A stretch of 26,758 nt of DNA from a virus (IMGVR_UViG_3300046003_007377:1-26758); one strand, 5' to 3'. Numbered from the stretch's first letter, positions 1 to 6,514 are shown. Notes: a model not told the origin generated them from the letters alone. Program-made: numbers and translations.

Positions 1-1
1 T

Positions 2-1420
2 TTTGCTAAAGCTGCTCTCAATCAAACTACTCGTACCACAAACGGTATGAAGGCTCTAAAGAGCACAACCAATCCATGTGTTGATCTATTCTATAAGATC
101 GGTGCTTCACGTGGTAAGAATATCCTACCAGACTTTATTGCAGCATATGTTCAAGATAAGGAACTTGCTTGCCGTATTGCTCTATGGGCTCGTGATATTC
201 GATCCGGTGCAGGTGAACGTGAAATTTTCCGTTCTATTCTTGCATATGTCTCTGATAACGATCCAAATATGGCTTCTCGTCTAGTACTTCGTGTACCAGA
301 ACTTGGGCGTTGGGATGACGTATTCTCTACTTCTGGTGAAGCACGTAATATTGCTATTGGAATGGTTCGACGTGCTCTTGCAACACGTGATGGTCTAGCT
401 GCAAAGTGGATGCCACGTAAGGGACCAATTGCTATTGAACTTCGTAATGCTCTAGGTTTCACTCCTAAGCAGTACCGTAAGACTCTAGTCAATCTCTCTT
501 CTGTTGTTGAGAGCCAGATGTGCGCTAAAGATTGGGATTCTATCAACTTCAATCATGTCCCATCTGTTGCTTCTGCTCGCTATAAGAAGGCCTTCAACCG
601 TAATACTACCAAGTATAAGGAATGGACATCAAAGCTTGTCAGCACTGATCCTAAGGTTCGTGAAGAAGTCAAGATCAATGCTGGTGCAGTCTATCCTTAT
701 GATGTACTCAAGGGTAAGATTAGTCACTATCGGACTTCAGCTGGGTACTCTCAAGCAGAACTAAATGCTGTTCGGGCTCAGTGGGAAGCACTACCAAACT
801 ATATGAATGGTTCAAACGTTCTTCCTCTGGTTGACGTTTCTGGATCCATGACATGCCCAGTTGGTGGTTCTAGCACCACATCTTGCCTTGATGTGGCTGT
901 TTCTCTTGGTCTGTATTGTGCTGATAAGAATACTGGGGACTTTAAGGACATGTTCCTTACATTCTCTAGTCAACCAGAACTACTAACTCTTCGTGGTAAT
1001 ATCCTACAGAAGATTGATCAGATGATTAAATCTTCATGGGCTATGAGCACCAACATTGTTGCCGCAATGGATCTAATCCTTCACACTGCAGTCAATGGTA
1101 ATGTGCCACAGGAGGATATGCCTTCCACTCTTCTTATTCTTTCAGACATGCAGTTTAATCAATGCGCTCGCTTTGATGGCTCTGCTATGGAAACATTCCG
1201 TCGCAAGTTTACAGATGCCGGTTATACAATGCCAAAGATTGTTTTCTGGAATCTAAATTCACACGACAATGTTCCTGTAAAGGAAAATGAGAATGGTGTG
1301 GCTCTAGTCTCTGGTTTCAGCCCATCTATCCTCAAGTCTATTCTGGCTTCCGATCTAGAACAGTTTACACCAGAGGCAATGATGATGAAGACCCTTATGG
1401 CTGAAAGGTACAATTTCTAA
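2..1420 (+). CDS. DUF2828/Ro60-like vWA-domain protein, 5' partial
   Basis: The reading frame is open to the first base of the window, and the residues before the first in-window ATG (47) also fit the family (an N-terminal TT-x-NG-MKALKS-T-NP pattern), so the true start lies upstream and this is a 5'-truncated copy. The N-terminal half is helical and resembles TROVE/DUF2828 proteins. The C-terminal half is a von Willebrand A domain with an intact metal-ion site: DVSGSM near nt 833-850, a conserved Thr in AMSTNI and the Asp of LSDMQF. Ro60/TROVE proteins bind structured non-coding RNAs such as Y RNAs and act in RNA quality control. For the phage protein, RNA binding is inference. The stop overlaps the ATG of the next ORF. 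Confidence 0.85.
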   Translation, partial: FAKAALNQTTRTTNGMKALKSTTNPCVDLFYKIGASRGKNILPDFIAAYVQDKELACRIALWARDIRSGAGEREIFRSILAYVSDNDPNMASRLVLRVPELGRWDDVFSTSGEARNIAIGMVRRALATRDGLAAKWMPRKGPIAIELRNALGFTPKQYRKTLVNLSSVVESQMCAKDWDSINFNHVPSVASARYKKAFNRNTTKYKEWTSKLVSTDPKVREEVKINAGAVYPYDVLKGKISHYRTSAGYSQAELNAVRAQWEALPNYMNGSNVLPLVDVSGSMTCPVGGSSTTSCLDVAVSLGLYCADKNTGDFKDMFLTFSSQPELLTLRGNILQKIDQMIKSSWAMSTNIVAAMDLILHTAVNGNVPQEDMPSTLLILSDMQFNQCARFDGSAMETFRRKFTDAGYTMPKIVFWNLNSHDNVPVKENENGVALVSGFSPSILKSILASDLEQFTPEAMMMKTLMAERYNF

Positions 1421-1602
1421 TGAATATTGTACTTGTTGTCTCTATGTTAATCGGTGGGGTTCCTACGGGCTCCCCGATTAATCTACAGAGCACTAGCCCT
1501 GATTGCAGAGATGAGATAAATATGGTTGAGCATATGAATAGCGTATTTCAGAAGCATAAGTCTGAAATTCAATATAAGATTATAGAGTGTAAAAAGACTT
1601 AA
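1420..1602 (+). CDS. Small hypothetical protein with hydrophobic N-terminus
   Basis: This 60-residue ORF starts at an ATG that shares one base with the stop of the DUF2828 gene (TAATG), which suggests translational coupling. Residues 1-15 are hydrophobic and could be a short signal or membrane segment. The rest is polar with two cysteines. No family is recognised. The DNA at 1448-1481 can fold into a bulged GC-rich hairpin without a T-tract, so part of the region could be an RNA structure instead. Coding status is moderately supported by the overlap alone. Confidence 0.5.
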   Translation: MNIVLVVSMLIGGVPTGSPINLQSTSPDCRDEINMVEHMNSVFQKHKSEIQYKIIECKKT

Positions 1603-1606
1603 TACT

Positions 1607-1681
1607 ATCAGTGTGGTGTAGCGGTAACATGCCGGTCTCCAAAACCGTGCGTCCTGGGTTCGAATCCTAGCACTGGTGCCA
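1607..1681 (+). tRNA. tRNA-Trp (anticodon CCA)
   Basis: A full cloverleaf can be drawn by eye. The acceptor stem is ATCAGTG paired with CACTGGT (one T-G wobble). The D arm is GTGT/ACAT around a GG-containing loop. The anticodon arm has the loop CTCCAAA with CCA at 1639-1641 and a mismatch only at pair 27-43. The T arm is CTGGG-TTCGAAT-CCTAG. The discriminator is G, and the 3' CCA is encoded at 1679-1681. It reads UGG codons. The anticodon loop and stem closely match bacterial tRNA-Trp. No other tRNA was found in the window. Confidence 0.95.
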
Positions 1682-1691
1682 AACTTTTTGA

Positions 1692-1719
1692 TTGACAACC
1701 ACCACAGGTGGTATATAAT
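1692..1719 (+). promoter_or_regulatory. sigma70-type promoter of the NAD+ salvage operon
   Basis: A consensus TTGACA (1692-1697) is separated by 16 bp from a consensus TATAAT (1714-1719). It lies directly after the tRNA and 34 bp before the ATG at 1753. It most likely drives both NAD+ salvage genes, which run to the terminator at 4157. Confidence 0.85.
1698..1712. promoter_or_regulatory. Candidate operator palindrome in the promoter spacer
   Basis: ACCACC-ACA-GGTGGT is a perfect 6-bp inverted repeat with a 3-nt centre, filling the spacer between the -35 and -10 boxes. A dimeric repressor bound here would block RNA polymerase. The binding protein is unknown and the regulatory role is inferred from position and symmetry. 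Confidence 0.5.
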
Positions 1720-1752
1720 ATACATATAAATTGTTTCTTAGGAGTTAAGAAC

Positions 1753-2748
1753 ATGAAAACATTAGGCGTATTCATTGGGCGTTTTCAGCCCTTACATGAA
1801 GGTCATATTCAGGCAATCAAGGTTGCCGCTAAGCAAGTAGACCTTCTTCTGGTCCTTATCGGTTCGGCTAATCAGTGCCGTAGCATTAAAAATCCATGGA
1901 CCTATTCAGAGCGAGTTCAGATGTTCCATTCAAAATGGGAACAGATTGACAATCTGATTGACATTCTTCCCCTTAATGACTATCAATACTCCCATACTCA
2001 GTGGATGGCAGATGTACGTGCAAGCGTAGAGTATACCCAAAAGAATTGGGGCATCTATTCACCACCGACTCTTTTTGGTCACACAAAAGATGGTAATGAC
2101 TATCTTAACTGGTTTCCAGATTGGAACTTCAAAAATATTGAAGCCGAATATACAGTAAATGCTACATCTATTCGTGCAAAGATGTTTGCAGAACATGATA
2201 AGCGTATGCCGGAAACGGTCTATCAAGATCATCTGTTCTATAAGAAAGAACAAGAACTGTTTGCAAACTATCCATTCCCTGATACTCTCAACTTCAACTG
2301 CTCTGATGCTGTTCTAGAATGTCAGGGTCATGTTCTTCTAATCCAACGTAAGTTTGCTCCAGGTGCTGGATGTTGGGCTCTACCAGGTGGATTTAGAAAT
2401 AATAAAGAAACTTTTCTTGATTGTGCTATTCGTGAACTTCAAGAAGAAACAAATGTTCGAGTACCAGAAAAAGTTCTTCGTGGCTCTATTGTCAAGACTC
2501 AACTTTTTGATTCACCGTCTCGATCATTTGGCTTGCTAAGGAATACATTAGCAGTCTATATGAGGATCAGTCCAAATCCAGACTATTCTCTACCACGAGC
2601 AAATGGCGCCGATGATGCTGCACTATGTAAATGGGTGCCACTCACTGATGCTCTTAATACATATGAGCTCTATGATGACCATGCTGCTATTATCTCTACT
2701 ATGACTGGTGTTATGCCAATGCCAGCTTTTACCAAACTTAAGAAATAA
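1753..2748 (+). CDS. Bifunctional NMN adenylyltransferase / Nudix hydrolase
   Basis: The 331-residue protein has two domains. Residues 1-165 form a nicotinamide-mononucleotide adenylyltransferase of the NadM type, with the nucleotide-binding GRFQPLHEGH at 9-18 and an ISSTxxR-like NATSIR at 136-141. It makes NAD+ from NMN and ATP. Residues about 180-325 form a Nudix hydrolase whose box spans 213-235 (G-x5-E-x7-REL-x-EE), with all catalytic acidic residues present and only the late Gly replaced by Asn. In bacterial NadM-Nudix enzymes the second domain usually hydrolyses ADP-ribose, and the length fits these two-domain enzymes. The ATG at 1753 is preceded by GGAG at an 8-nt spacing, whereas the longer upstream reading begins inside the promoter. 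It is co-transcribed with the NAMPT gene 17 bp downstream. Confidence 0.92.
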   Translation: MKTLGVFIGRFQPLHEGHIQAIKVAAKQVDLLLVLIGSANQCRSIKNPWTYSERVQMFHSKWEQIDNLIDILPLNDYQYSHTQWMADVRASVEYTQKNWGIYSPPTLFGHTKDGNDYLNWFPDWNFKNIEAEYTVNATSIRAKMFAEHDKRMPETVYQDHLFYKKEQELFANYPFPDTLNFNCSDAVLECQGHVLLIQRKFAPGAGCWALPGGFRNNKETFLDCAIRELQEETNVRVPEKVLRGSIVKTQLFDSPSRSFGLLRNTLAVYMRISPNPDYSLPRANGADDAALCKWVPLTDALNTYELYDDHAAIISTMTGVMPMPAFTKLKK

Positions 2749-2765
2749 GATAAGGAGTTTATCTA

Positions 2766-4151
2766 ATGACTATTCTAAAAAATATTCTACTTAATGTTGA
2801 CAGCTATAAAGTTTCAATGTTTGAACAATACCCAGAAGGGACTGAAATTGTTCACAGCTACATTGAATCACGAGGTGGTGAACATCTAGAAACTTTATTC
2901 TTTGGTCTACAGGGTTTCATTAAAGATTATCTTCTAACGCCGGTGACAATGGCAGACATTGATCTAGCAGAAGAAATTATGCAAGCCCATGGTGAACCAT
3001 TTAATCGTGTTGGTTGGGAATATATTGTTACCAACCACGGTGGTAAACTACCAGTCCATATCCGTGCAGTTCCAGAAGGTACTATTGTTCCTGTAAGTAA
3101 TGTTCTACTTACTATTGAAAATACAGATCCAAATTGTTTTTGGTTGACAACACATTTGGAAACAGCTCTGCTTCGTGCAATTTGGTATCCTACAACTGTA
3201 GCAACCAACAGCAAAGCCATCAAGAATCTAATTAAAGGATTCTTAGAAAAGAATGGTGATCCTGCTGGACTTAGCTTTAAACTTCATGACTTCGGTGCAC
3301 GTGGTGTTTCAAGTCAAGAATCCGCTGGAATTGGTGGTGCTGCGCATCTAATTAATTTCATGGGTACTGATACCATTGCGGGTATTCTTTGGGCTCGTGA
3401 GCATTATAATGCAGGCATTGCTGGTTTCTCTATTCCAGCCGCAGAACACAGCACAATTACTAGTTGGGGTCGCCCATATGAAGTAAAAGCATATGAAAAT
3501 ATGCTGAATAAGTTTGCCAAGCCTGGTGCTATTCTTGCTGTTGTGAGTGATAGTTATGATGTATTCAATGCAGCAGAAAATCTCTGGGGTGGTGAGCTGA
3601 AACAAAAGATCATCGACTCTGGTGCTACTCTGGTTATTCGACCAGATTCTGGTGAACCGGTTGCTGTAAATTGTAAACTTATTCAGCTCCTAGATAAGAA
3701 ATTTGGCTCTACAGTAAATGATAAGGGATACCGAGTCCTGAATAATGTTAGATTAATCCAGGGTGATGGGGTCAATTATAACACAGTCAAGGATATCCTT
3801 ACTGTCTTTGATAATAACGGCTACTCTGCTGATAATATTGCTTTTGGTATGGGTGGTGCTCTTCTTCAACAGGTGAATAGGGATACACAGAAATTTGCAA
3901 TGAAATGCTCTGCTGTGCGAATCGGTAAACATGATTGGAGAAAAGTTCTAAAGGATCCTATTACCGATTCAGGTAAGAAAAGCAAAGCAGGTCTACTTGA
4001 ACTGTGGCGTAAAGATAATAAATTTGCCACAAGTGAAACAACACCTGAATTACTCAATGGTTGGAAACATGGACTTGAAACCGTTTACCTTAATGGTAAA
4101 CTAATCCGTGATATGACTTTTGAGGAAATTAGGAACAATTCAAATAGCTAA
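2766..4151 (+). CDS. nadV: Nicotinamide phosphoribosyltransferase (NAMPT/NadV)
   Basis: The 461-residue enzyme joins nicotinamide and PRPP to give NMN, the substrate of the upstream adenylyltransferase. NAMPT signatures are intact: LHDFGARG at 173-180, the catalytic-His motif AAEHST (His228), VSDSYD at 260-265 and the phosphate-binding RPDSG at 292-296. Length matches bacterial, phage and human family members. The start follows a GGAG ribosome-binding site (AAGGAGTTTATCTA). The gene ends at a strong bidirectional terminator. Together the two genes form a complete nicotinamide-to-NAD+ route. Phage-encoded routes of this type have been reported to restore NAD+ after depletion by host defence systems, and that purpose is inferred here. 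Confidence 0.95.
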   Translation: MTILKNILLNVDSYKVSMFEQYPEGTEIVHSYIESRGGEHLETLFFGLQGFIKDYLLTPVTMADIDLAEEIMQAHGEPFNRVGWEYIVTNHGGKLPVHIRAVPEGTIVPVSNVLLTIENTDPNCFWLTTHLETALLRAIWYPTTVATNSKAIKNLIKGFLEKNGDPAGLSFKLHDFGARGVSSQESAGIGGAAHLINFMGTDTIAGILWAREHYNAGIAGFSIPAAEHSTITSWGRPYEVKAYENMLNKFAKPGAILAVVSDSYDVFNAAENLWGGELKQKIIDSGATLVIRPDSGEPVAVNCKLIQLLDKKFGSTVNDKGYRVLNNVRLIQGDGVNYNTVKDILTVFDNNGYSADNIAFGMGGALLQQVNRDTQKFAMKCSAVRIGKHDWRKVLKDPITDSGKKSKAGLLELWRKDNKFATSETTPELLNGWKHGLETVYLNGKLIRDMTFEEIRNNSNS

Positions 4152-4156
4152 ACTAA

Positions 4157-4187
4157 AAAGGGAGAACCTAGGTTCTCCCTTTATTTT
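4157..4187. terminator. Bidirectional rho-independent terminator
   Basis: Positions 4157-4182 are a perfect 26-bp palindrome (arms AAAGGGAGAACCT / AGGTTCTCCCTTT), followed by T-rich sequence on the + strand and preceded by A-rich sequence. It sits between the converging NAMPT gene and the leftward gene ending at 4187, so it can serve both strands. Confidence 0.9.
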
Positions 4188-4411
4188 TATGGTTCATATC
4201 CCATACGAAGCAAATCATGTATATATAATAAAGCGGTTTCCTTTGCTGAATCCAGAGAAAAATGCATCCCTTTTGAATTTACAACTTTATCTTTCCACAT
4301 TATAAAATAAACACCATAATTTGGTTGATATGCTATTGATACCTCAGTTGTGTTTAAATTTAAAACACCGGGTGAAGTTACTATCCATTCTGGTTCAAGA
4401 TCAAAATTCAT
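4187..4411 (-). CDS. Small protein, paralogue of the 8459-8686 protein
   Basis: A 74-residue protein of unknown function. It aligns along its whole length with the 75-residue protein at 8459-8686: EW-x-V-x2-PG, L-x-TTE, a WK-x-K core and a C-terminal DLL-x-MG-x-EP ending. The frame extends to 4462, but the Met at 4411 is preferred because GGAGAAGA lies just upstream, the length then matches the paralogue, and the two earlier Met codons fall in the terminator/late-promoter hairpin. A late-type promoter at 4446-4453 is positioned to transcribe it. Confidence 0.75.
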   Translation of the reverse strand: MNFDLEPEWIVTSPGVLNLNTTEVSIAYQPNYGVYFIMWKDKVVNSKGMHFSLDSAKETALLYIHDLLRMGYEP

Positions 4412-4425
4412 TTCTTCTCCATACG

Positions 4426-4472
4426 AAAAACCCATGTGAACCTGATATTTATAATCAGACACATGGGTTTTT
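4426..4472. terminator. Hairpin terminator of the leftward 4485-6333 operon
   Basis: The 13-bp arms AAAAACCCATGTG (4426-4438) and CACATGGGTTTTT (4460-4472) are perfectly complementary, and a nested 5-bp stem CTGAT/ATCAG lies inside. A T-run follows the stem on both strands. It lies just after the stop of the 4485-4757 gene and so ends the six-gene leftward operon. Confidence 0.8.
4446..4453 (-). promoter_or_regulatory. T4-type late promoter octamer inside the terminator loop
   Basis: On the minus strand the loop reads TATAAATA, the T4 late-promoter -10 element. It lies 35 bp upstream of the ATG at 4411, the right distance to transcribe the small paralogue gene separately from the operon that terminates here. 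The assignment rests on the exact octamer and its position. Confidence 0.5.
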
Positions 4473-4484
4473 TTATATTATAGA

Positions 4485-4757
4485 CTATTCTGATAAGATT
4501 CTATAATTGACAGTTACATATTCACCAAACTCATCTAAGATTTGTTTTCGAAGAACATTTCTTGCATTTTGGACCATAACACCATTTTCTTTTGTGTCAT
4601 GCACAGTGATTGTTTTAGTTCCACAATTCTTAAGAACCTTAGCTTCAATGACATACTTTCTGTATTTACTTAAATCTTTCTTTTTTCGAAGATCTGTAAA
4701 GTAGCCATAAGGCTTATTGTTCCAGATATCTTCTAGTTCTTCTCGTGTAAAATTCAT
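4485..4757 (-). CDS. Hypothetical protein, 90 aa
   Basis: This is the last gene of the leftward operon. The protein is charged and probably mixed alpha/beta, with no recognised family. It begins with a helical acidic stretch (REELEDIW) followed by a Lys-rich segment, and has no signal peptide or membrane segment. Its ATG overlaps the TGA of the SWIM-protein gene (ATGA), with GGAAGC just upstream, so the two are probably translationally coupled. The gene ends just before the hairpin terminator at 4426-4472. Confidence 0.75.
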   Translation of the reverse strand: MNFTREELEDIWNNKPYGYFTDLRKKKDLSKYRKYVIEAKVLKNCGTKTITVHDTKENGVMVQNARNVLRKQILDEFGEYVTVNYRILSE

Positions 4758-5119
4758 GATGCTTCCTTAATGTGTTTGCATGTACGCCTGAAACCAAATC
4801 CAGTGCACGTACATGTGCTATGTTTACCGTCAATTGTAACGGTGTAAATTTCTCCTTTGGAGCCCTTTACATTAAATGTTTTGATGGGGTTTATTGGCTT
4901 AGCAACTACAGGCTTTTGTGTCGTATCATCAATAGAAACAATTAATCTTTTGGGGATGATGCGCATCTTGGATGGAATATCAGCCGTAATGCACAATGAA
5001 TCTGCTTCAGCCCAGGTTGGTATGGGTAGAAGTTCACCATAGAAAGTATCATATTGATCAATATGAAAGAAGCACAAATGCTTTCTATCCCACATTGGAT
5101 TTTTAGCTACAATTTTCAT
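4754..5119 (-). CDS. SWIM zinc-finger protein
   Basis: The 121-residue protein ends with a SWIM-type zinc site, C-x-C-x8-C-x-H (Cys103, Cys105, Cys114, His116), preceded by a short beta-rich segment (KGSKGEIYTVTIDGK). SWIM fingers bind DNA or partner proteins. Small stand-alone versions with this layout are common in tailed phages, but their role is unknown. The frame opens 16 codons earlier with TTG, but the ATG at 5119 is preferred because it overlaps the stop of the upstream membrane-peptide gene (TGATG). Its own ribosome-binding site is weak, which fits translational coupling. Confidence 0.8.
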   Translation of the reverse strand: MKIVAKNPMWDRKHLCFFHIDQYDTFYGELLPIPTWAEADSLCITADIPSKMRIIPKRLIVSIDDTTQKPVVAKPINPIKTFNVKGSKGEIYTVTIDGKHSTCTCTGFGFRRTCKHIKEAS

Positions 5120-5196
5120 CACAACACCAAAAACACAAAAATTAGAAAAGCAAAAACCAAAATCCAAGTAATTACATCACTGAATTCCAAGCGCAT
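5119..5196 (-). CDS. 25-residue single-span membrane micropeptide
   Basis: A very short ORF reads MRLEFSDVITW followed by an unbroken hydrophobic stretch of about 15 residues (ILVFAFLIFVFLV) to its end. It has the strongest ribosome-binding site of the region, GGAGG (complement of 5207-5211) with a 10-nt spacing, and its stop overlaps the ATG of the SWIM gene. The ribosome-binding site lies inside the tail of the upstream gene. Good initiation signal, coding-like composition and tight packing support a real gene. It should insert in the inner membrane. Function is unknown. It could be a small regulator of a membrane protein or only a coupling leader for the SWIM gene. Confidence 0.6.
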   Translation of the reverse strand: MRLEFSDVITWILVFAFLIFVFLVL

Positions 5197-5737
5197 TATT
5201 GTTTTTCCTCCATATGATCCGTGCAGCCTGTTTTACAATACATACACCAGTCATTAATGACCAACCTTCTTGAGCTTCTATTAGGAGTTGGTCACAAATT
5301 AGAGGCTTGAGATTATACACTAGCTTATCCCATTTACTAAGTTCAATATCCTTGAAGGTTTCATCCTTAGATAGGATAATATCATTTCCAAGCTTAGAGT
5401 CAACATAAGAAAGCACTTCTGGTGTTACAAATTGACTATAGTACTCATCAAATGTGCACCGAGTGTAAAGATAATCACGCCTAATATACATTTTATTATC
5501 CGTTTTAATTATAAGTTTTGATCCAAGATTTGATCCCAGACTTGATCCAAGACTTGAATCCATACTTGATCCCCGACTTGATCCCCGACTTGATCCATGA
5601 CTTGATCCATGACTTGAACCTCGACTTGATCCATGACTTGAACCCTGACTTGAACCCTGACTTGAACCCTGACTTGACCCAAGACTTGCTTCATTAAATT
5701 GGCTCCAGTTCCCAACGTTGGCTGATGACTTGCTCAT
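5177..5737 (-). CDS. Protein with tandem GSSx repeats and a C-terminal domain
   Basis: The 186-residue protein has a short polar N-terminus, then residues 20-74 made of about fourteen tetrapeptides of the form G-S-S-x (x is Gln, His, Arg, Met or Leu), then a folded-looking domain from 75 to the end (rich in Leu, Ile, Asp and Lys, with DEYYSQFV and a Trp-containing C-terminus). No family is recognised. The repeat is likely a flexible linker. The frame extends to 5782, but the Met at 5737 is preferred because the earlier part is deep in the upstream gene. It overlaps that gene by 44 nt. Confidence 0.7.
   Translation of the reverse strand: MSKSSANVGNWSQFNEASLGSSQGSSQGSSQGSSHGSSRGSSHGSSHGSSRGSSRGSSMDSSLGSSLGSNLGSKLIIKTDNKMYIRRDYLYTRCTFDEYYSQFVTPEVLSYVDSKLGNDIILSKDETFKDIELSKWDKLVYNLKPLICDQLLIEAQEGWSLMTGVCIVKQAARIIWRKNNNALGIQ
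5516..5680 (-). repeat. 12-bp tandem repeat array encoding GSSx units
   Basis: The array consists of imperfect 12-bp units (plus strand of the type ACTTGATCCATG or ACTTGAACCCTG), about fourteen in a row. Because the unit is a multiple of three, changes in copy number would lengthen or shorten the linker without breaking the frame. Confidence 0.9.
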
Positions 5738-5900
5738 GTGTAATCCAGCGCATATCAGCTTTAGGATCATCCTTAGGAACAATAAGAAGTTTAGATGTGT
5801 CTAAGAAATGGGATTGCACAATCCATTCCTCACCAAAGCGCTTAATTGCACCACGTTCTGTGTTTCGAGTAGGTTTCCATTTAACAAATTTAGTCGACAT
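5694..5900 (-). CDS. Hypothetical protein, 68 aa
   Basis: A small basic, Trp-rich protein (four Trp) with no recognised domain. It starts at an ATG that overlaps the end of the AT-hook gene (stop at 5890), with AGGTAG as a plausible ribosome-binding site, and it overlaps the start of the GSSx gene. The composition (VKWKPTRNT, GEEWIVQ, MRWITHEQV) suggests a compact beta fold like other small phage accessory proteins. It is the second gene of the leftward operon. Confidence 0.7.
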   Translation of the reverse strand: MSTKFVKWKPTRNTERGAIKRFGEEWIVQSHFLDTSKLLIVPKDDPKADMRWITHEQVISQRWELEPI

Positions 5901-6333
5901 TTTTACTACCTACAGGTTCAGTAATTTCAAACGTATACCATCCACTACCATCTTTCTTAGGCTTAGGCATGGAAGGATCAGTGTAACCATATTTGGTCAT
6001 AAGCATCTTAGCAAAGCGATGACAATTTGGGATATCAAAACTGGAGAATGAAACACGACGAATGCCAGATGGCACAACCACTGGCTTCTTGCGCTCGGTC
6101 AGCATTTCAGGAAGAAGAAACCTGGAGTTATCAAAGAATGCACGCTTGGCTGGAATAGCTGGCGCTACATTAGATGTTAGGGTTGCAGCATATTCATCAG
6201 CCTTTTGAACTTCCTTGGGATGCCGTTTGGCATGAGCCTTCTGACGAGCAATTACTTCCTTCTCCACTGGAGCTGGGTTAACCGCATCGATCTTAGACTT
6301 GTTCTTAGAACCCTTAGGGCGACCACGAGGCAT
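5890..6333 (-). CDS. AT-hook-containing hypothetical protein, 147 aa
   Basis: The first gene of the leftward operon. Its N-terminus is an AT-hook-like motif, RGRPKGSKNK at residues 3-12, which in other proteins inserts into the minor groove of AT-rich DNA. A Lys/Ala-rich linker follows, and residues 85-147 form a probable small alpha/beta domain (FDIPNCHRFAKMLMTKYGY ... WYTFEIT). The start has a strong AGGAG ribosome-binding site, and a consensus promoter lies 25 bp upstream. A DNA-binding role is inferred from the hook alone. Confidence 0.8.
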   Translation of the reverse strand: MPRGRPKGSKNKSKIDAVNPAPVEKEVIARQKAHAKRHPKEVQKADEYAATLTSNVAPAIPAKRAFFDNSRFLLPEMLTERKKPVVVPSGIRRVSFSSFDIPNCHRFAKMLMTKYGYTDPSMPKPKKDGSGWYTFEITEPVGSKNVD

Positions 6334-6357
6334 GTTGCTCTCCTAGATTACGTACCG

Positions 6358-6385
6358 ATTATACCATACTCACAAAAAATGTCAA
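6358..6385 (-). promoter_or_regulatory. sigma70-type promoter of the leftward operon 4485-6333
   Basis: On the minus strand TTGACA (6385-6380) and TATAAT (6363-6358) are separated by 16 bp. The AT-hook gene starts 25 bp downstream. The -35 box is part of one arm of the 6374-6413 inverted repeat. Confidence 0.85.
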
Positions 6386-6514
6386 GGGTTCTTTCGGCGC
6401 CTTGACATTTTTTCGTGAATAGAGCTTTTTGCTCTTAACAACCCTTTTATGAAACTTCGGGTCAATAAGAACCCTAGCCATAGGGTTACGTTTTATCTGC
6501 TTTCGCTTTGACAT
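6359..6514 (-). CDS. Small basic phage protein, 51 aa (possibly DUF7230-like)
   Basis: The protein is strongly basic and shows the pattern K-R-NP-x-A-x-x-L...KRVVKSKKLYSRK, seen in small conserved phage proteins of unknown function (tentatively the DUF7230 group). The start at 6514 overlaps the end of the SprT-like gene, with GGAG 10 nt upstream. Oddly, the last dozen codons run through the 6374-6413 inverted repeat and the stop overlaps the -10 box of the next promoter, so the C-terminus may be a recent rearrangement. Family assignment is from memory of the pattern only. Confidence 0.6.
   Translation of the reverse strand: MSKRKQIKRNPMARVLIDPKFHKRVVKSKKLYSRKNVKAPKEPLTFFVSMV
6374..6413. terminator. 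14-bp inverted repeat, likely terminator of the SprT operon
   Basis: AAAAAATGTCAAGG (6374-6387) and CCTTGACATTTTTT (6400-6413) are perfect complements around a 12-nt loop. On the minus strand the stem is followed by a T6 run, as in a terminator for the 6486-6947 operon. The repeat also carries the -35 box of the next promoter. Confidence 0.6.

Noticed and set aside
151-552. 133-residue ORF on the minus strand
   Set aside because: It is antisense to the DUF2828 gene, Arg/Ser-rich with no domain, and has no promoter or ribosome-binding site. The plus-strand frame has clear family motifs.
1448-1481. Rho-independent terminator in the small ORF at 1420
   Set aside because: The stem is bulged and no T-run follows.
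5509-5715. QVxVQVxDQ-type repeat ORF on the minus strand
   Set aside because: It is the shifted reading of the 12-bp GSSx repeats, with no start signal. The GSSx frame continues into a normal domain and fits the operon.
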